In this document: piece after piece, positions 16,543 through 19,231 of the stretch
Layout of the letters: every line of letters starts with the position of its first letter
Position numbering within the stretch: position 1 is the first letter of the stretch
DNA from: Planctomycetaceae bacterium UBA2972
Lineage (GTDB): Bacteria; Planctomycetota; Planctomycetia; Pirellulales; Pirellulaceae
DNA length: 19,231 nt
Direction: 5' to 3'
Assembly (NCBI GenBank): GCA_002348315.1
Contig: DEAW01000026.1
Span: 1-19,231 of the forward strand
Position numbers and translations under genes: made by a program
The notes under the pieces: model-generated
Database searches by the model: none
Seen by the model: the letters and a program-made list of their open reading frames with translations, nothing else
What the model was told of the DNA's origin: nothing

Positions 16543-16598
16543 AATTGAAAACCCGTGAAGTTAGATTCCTGGATTCTAAAGAAAAAACAAGTGTTGGT

Positions 16599-19106
16599 TT
16601 AGTCGATGTACAAAAATTCGTTGAGGTTGTAGGTCACCAGACAGAAGTATTTTAGGGCATCGTCAGCGGAGATTCCCAATCCTTGCAGTTCGGCTATTAA
16701 ATTCTCACCTCGTTTGATGTCCGCATCGGATGGTGTACGTTGAGTGGTTTGAGCCAGTGCGAAGGCGATCTGGCCTGATAAGTCGTCAGGCACTTCAGCT
16801 TTTAGGAATTGAGCAAAGCGCGTGGCCTGACGATTTGTAAATTCACTATTCATTAAATTCAGTGATTGTGTTGGTTGGGTGGTTGTGAATCGAACGGGGC
16901 AGCTGGAATCGACGTCCGCAAAATCGAAATCGGCCATCAGGGGTTCTACCAGCGACCGCTTGACGAAAATGTAAACGGCACGACGGGCACGTTCATCTTC
17001 CGGAGAGTTGCCCCATCCGGCACCTGGGCGAGACTGTCCGTGAAGCACTTCAGGGGGAATGATCGGGTAAAAGCTAGGGCCACCCATTTTAAGGTTGAGT
17101 GAACCGTTGGCTGCCAGAATGGAATCGCGAAGTTCTTCACTCGAGAGTCGTCGCGGGTTAAAACGCCATAAGAGTCGATTGGCAGGGTCTTTATCCAGAC
17201 CGGTTTTGGTCGTTTGTGAACTCAAACGGTACGTCGAAGAGAGCATGATTAATTTGTGCATGCGTTTAATCTTCCAATCACCCTTGACGAATTCGGTTGC
17301 CAGATAGTCAAGCAGTTCGGGATGCGTTGGGTCGAGTCCGCCGGCTCCAAAGTTGTTGGAAGTTTCGACGATACCCACGCCAAAATGATGTTGCCAGAGA
17401 CGATTGGCCATGACGCGTGCCGTCAAGGGGTTGTCATCACTGGCGATCCAGTTCGCCAGGGTGGTACGGCGACCACTGCTCTTTCCGTGAGGAGCCGGGT
17501 TGATAACCGGTTCAGGGGGAGAGAGTACCGAGGGGAATCCGGGTTCGACTTTTTCGCTTTCGGCATTCGCGTTGCCTCGGATAAGTACAAAGGTTTCACG
17601 TGCCTGTGTACCGACCTCTTTAATGACCAGTGTTTTGGCGATTTCGTCCGGTCGCGTATCCAGGATTACTTTTTTACGCTTGACGGCCTGCTCGTATTCC
17701 GTGACCAATTTTTCGCTGAGCCCTTTGCCGGCATATTTCTTTGCGATGTCTACTCGAACTTCGATTGCTTTGAAGTCTTCTTTTTCCGGTGGAGTCATCA
17801 ACCCCTGGAGGCGGTTGTTTACATGATTGATTTTGCCGTCGAGATTCCTTAATTCAAGATCCAGTTGGCGGCGCATTTCCGCCTGAGTCGCTGCATCTGC
17901 GTTGACAGCAATCGGCCCAATCGAAGCAGATTCGACCGTATCGTGCCCCCGTACTCCATAACGACGAAAGCCGGAAAAGAATGCTAGAAAACGGTAGTAG
18001 TCCTTTTGAGGAATTGGGTCGAGTTTGTGGTCGTGGCAGCGAGCGCAATTCATGGTCAGGCCAAGAAATACCTGCGACGTTGTGGCAATGATATCATCGA
18101 GATCATCATACAACGCTTGTTTTTGACTGACCGGTTCGTCATCCCAAATGCCTAACCGGTAATAGCCCGTCGCTGTAATGGAGTCTTCGGTTAGTTGTTC
18201 GAATTCGTCACCCGCTAATTGCTCTTTAATGAACTGGTCATACGGCTTGTCGTCATTAAAACTCTTGATGACATAATCCCTGAATCGCCAGGCATAGGGT
18301 TTTGTGCCGTCTCGTTCGTAACTGTTGGATTCAGCGTATCGGACCAAGTCTAACCAGTGGCGTCCCCATTTCTCGCCGTATTGCGGAGACTCGAGCAAAG
18401 TATCCAGCAGTTTCTCGTATGCCTGTGGATCGTCATCAGCTACGAAAGCTTGGACTTGTTCAAGGGAAGGAGGTAAACCTGTTAGATCATAATATGCGCG
18501 GCGGATAAGGTGTGCCTTGTCGGCAGGCGTACTTGGTGAAATACCTTTATCTTCAAGCTTTGCCAGTGTGAAGTTGTCGATAGGGTTGGAAATCCATTTC
18601 TTGTTTCTCACTTTGGGGATCGCAGGGGCTGCAACCTTTTGGTGTTGCCAGAATGCCTTCGTTTCGTCATTCACTTCCGTCTTGTAAGGGCTTGCATGCT
18701 GTTCCGGCCTCACCGATTCCTGATCCGGTGGGATGGGCATGCCGTCATTGATCCATTTGGCAATGATGTCTATTTGATCCTGCGGTAGCTTTCCTTTGGG
18801 CGGCATTTCAAAGCCGTCAAAATTCATAGCCTGGAGAAGTAAGCTGTCATTTGCATTTCCCGGTATAACGGCTGGGCCGGAATCTCCGCCTTGGAGAATG
18901 TCCTTGCGATTCCCGAGGTAGAGGTTTCCTTTGATGCTCGAGCCCGGGCCGTGACAGGCGTAGCAATTGTTCAAGAGGATGGGCTGGACTTTATCGATAT
19001 AGAATTTGACTTGTTCAGCAGTTAATTGCTTTTCGGAGGCTTCTTGAGCATTAACGCTGAGGCTGGCGATAAAGATAGCCGTTAGCGTGGTGATTCTTAG
19101 GATCAC
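16599..19106 (-). CDS. PSCyt1-PSCyt2(DUF1549)-DUF1553 protein, c-type haem motifs (copy B)
   Basis: The protein is 835 residues from a GTG start; a weak AGGT lies upstream. The Sec signal is LTAIFIASLSVNA (cleaved near 20). PSCyt1 has haem motif CYACH (Cys48, Cys51, His52) and a likely axial Met101 in FEMPPKG. DUF1549 (about 172-375) includes RRAYYDLTGLPPS, EKWGRHWLDLVRYAES and the second haem-like motif CARCH (354-358). A probable helical segment follows (about 405-445), with MRRQLDLELRNLDGKINHV showing regular leucine and charged spacing. DUF1553 (about 545-815) has RTTLANWIASDDNP and NRLWQHHFGVGIVETSNNFG, ending NLNEFLYID. It is a paralogue of the product of 4681-7032 and about 50 residues longer, mostly in the central linker. 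The family function is unknown; an extracytoplasmic redox role is inferred from the haem motifs. It is the first gene of a two-gene unit with the DUF1501 gene. Confidence 0.94.
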   Translation of the reverse strand: MILRITTLTAIFIASLSVNAQEASEKQLTAEQVKFYIDKVQPILLNNCYACHGPGSSIKGNLYLGNRKDILQGGDSGPAVIPGNANDSLLLQAMNFDGFEMPPKGKLPQDQIDIIAKWINDGMPIPPDQESVRPEQHASPYKTEVNDETKAFWQHQKVAAPAIPKVRNKKWISNPIDNFTLAKLEDKGISPSTPADKAHLIRRAYYDLTGLPPSLEQVQAFVADDDPQAYEKLLDTLLESPQYGEKWGRHWLDLVRYAESNSYERDGTKPYAWRFRDYVIKSFNDDKPYDQFIKEQLAGDEFEQLTEDSITATGYYRLGIWDDEPVSQKQALYDDLDDIIATTSQVFLGLTMNCARCHDHKLDPIPQKDYYRFLAFFSGFRRYGVRGHDTVESASIGPIAVNADAATQAEMRRQLDLELRNLDGKINHVNNRLQGLMTPPEKEDFKAIEVRVDIAKKYAGKGLSEKLVTEYEQAVKRKKVILDTRPDEIAKTLVIKEVGTQARETFVLIRGNANAESEKVEPGFPSVLSPPEPVINPAPHGKSSGRRTTLANWIASDDNPLTARVMANRLWQHHFGVGIVETSNNFGAGGLDPTHPELLDYLATEFVKGDWKIKRMHKLIMLSSTYRLSSQTTKTGLDKDPANRLLWRFNPRRLSSEELRDSILAANGSLNLKMGGPSFYPIIPPEVLHGQSRPGAGWGNSPEDERARRAVYIFVKRSLVEPLMADFDFADVDSSCPVRFTTTQPTQSLNLMNSEFTNRQATRFAQFLKAEVPDDLSGQIAFALAQTTQRTPSDADIKRGENLIAELQGLGISADDALKYFCLVTYNLNEFLYID

Positions 19107-19169
19107 GGAAATACCTATTTACTTAATACGACGACGAATAAGGCTGAGTTGAGGTGAGGACATTTCCTC

Positions 19170-19198
19170 AATACATCTTTGAATGCCCCACAATTCAA
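19170..19198 (-). promoter_or_regulatory. Candidate promoter for the second PSCyt/DUF1501 pair
   Basis: On the minus strand TTGAAT (19198-19193), a 17-bp spacer, and TGTATT (19175-19170) resemble -35 and -10 boxes, each at 4 of 6 positions. A small hairpin, TGAGGA/TCCTCA with a 4-nt loop (19155-19170), overlaps the predicted start of transcription and would sit at the 5' end of the leader. The match is weak and may be chance. The rest of 19107-19231 shows nothing else I can identify. Confidence 0.28.
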
Positions 19199-19231
19199 TA
19201 GCACTTTCAAACTACTACAAGTACTCAAAAA

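Noticed and set aside
17256..17852. 198-codon plus-strand open frame antisense to the second PSCyt/DUF1553 gene
   Set aside because: It is opposite the linker of a well-supported protein and its translation is Phe/Cys/Val-rich with no family resemblance; a shadow.
1..19231. CRISPR array, tRNA/rRNA genes, insertion sequence or phage integrase
   Set aside because: I saw no regularly spaced repeats, cloverleaf-like sequence, transposase motif or terminal inverted repeats on either strand by eye.

Overview
The window carries twelve protein genes and looks like a chromosomal segment of a Planctomycetota bacterium. GC content is about one half (estimated by eye). The reasons are three DUF1501 proteins, two of them paired with long PSCyt1/PSCyt2(DUF1549)/DUF1553 cytochrome-like proteins, together with a DUF1080 protein, a sulfatase, a SASA-type esterase and a WRGPRGDG-type PQQ-like propeller. 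This gene mix is typical of marine Planctomycetes. Genus cannot be read from the sequence. No RNA gene, CRISPR array, insertion sequence or integrase was seen, and no gene-free stretch exceeds 300 bases.

Region 1 (1-2333, + strand) is a nucleic-acid module. It holds the C-terminal part of a RecQ-family helicase, cut by the window edge, fused to a ComFC-like phosphoribosyltransferase domain. A DprA/SLOG-like protein follows with a one-base stop/start overlap. This pair is the most unusual content of the window.

Region 2 (2341-11368, - strand) is a six-gene cassette that reads, in transcription order: PQQ-like beta-propeller, sulfatase with a HEAT-like tail, SASA esterase, PSCyt/DUF1553 protein, DUF1501 protein, DUF1080 protein. 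Gaps are small and I saw no internal terminator. A strong intrinsic terminator for this strand lies inside the 3' end of the convergent DprA-like gene. Every product appears exported (Sec or Tat). The set fits extracytoplasmic processing of sulfated or acetylated glycans, but that role is inferred.

Region 3 (11490-14988) has a PhyH-type dioxygenase (+), an orphan DUF1501 gene (-), and a divergent Tat-exported NHL-type propeller (+). Region 4 (15085-19106, -) is a second DUF1549/DUF1553 plus DUF1501 pair. A perfect 13-bp bidirectional terminator separates it from the NHL gene. In both pairs the haem-motif protein has a Sec signal while the DUF1501 partner has a Tat signal, so the two partners are probably exported by different routes.
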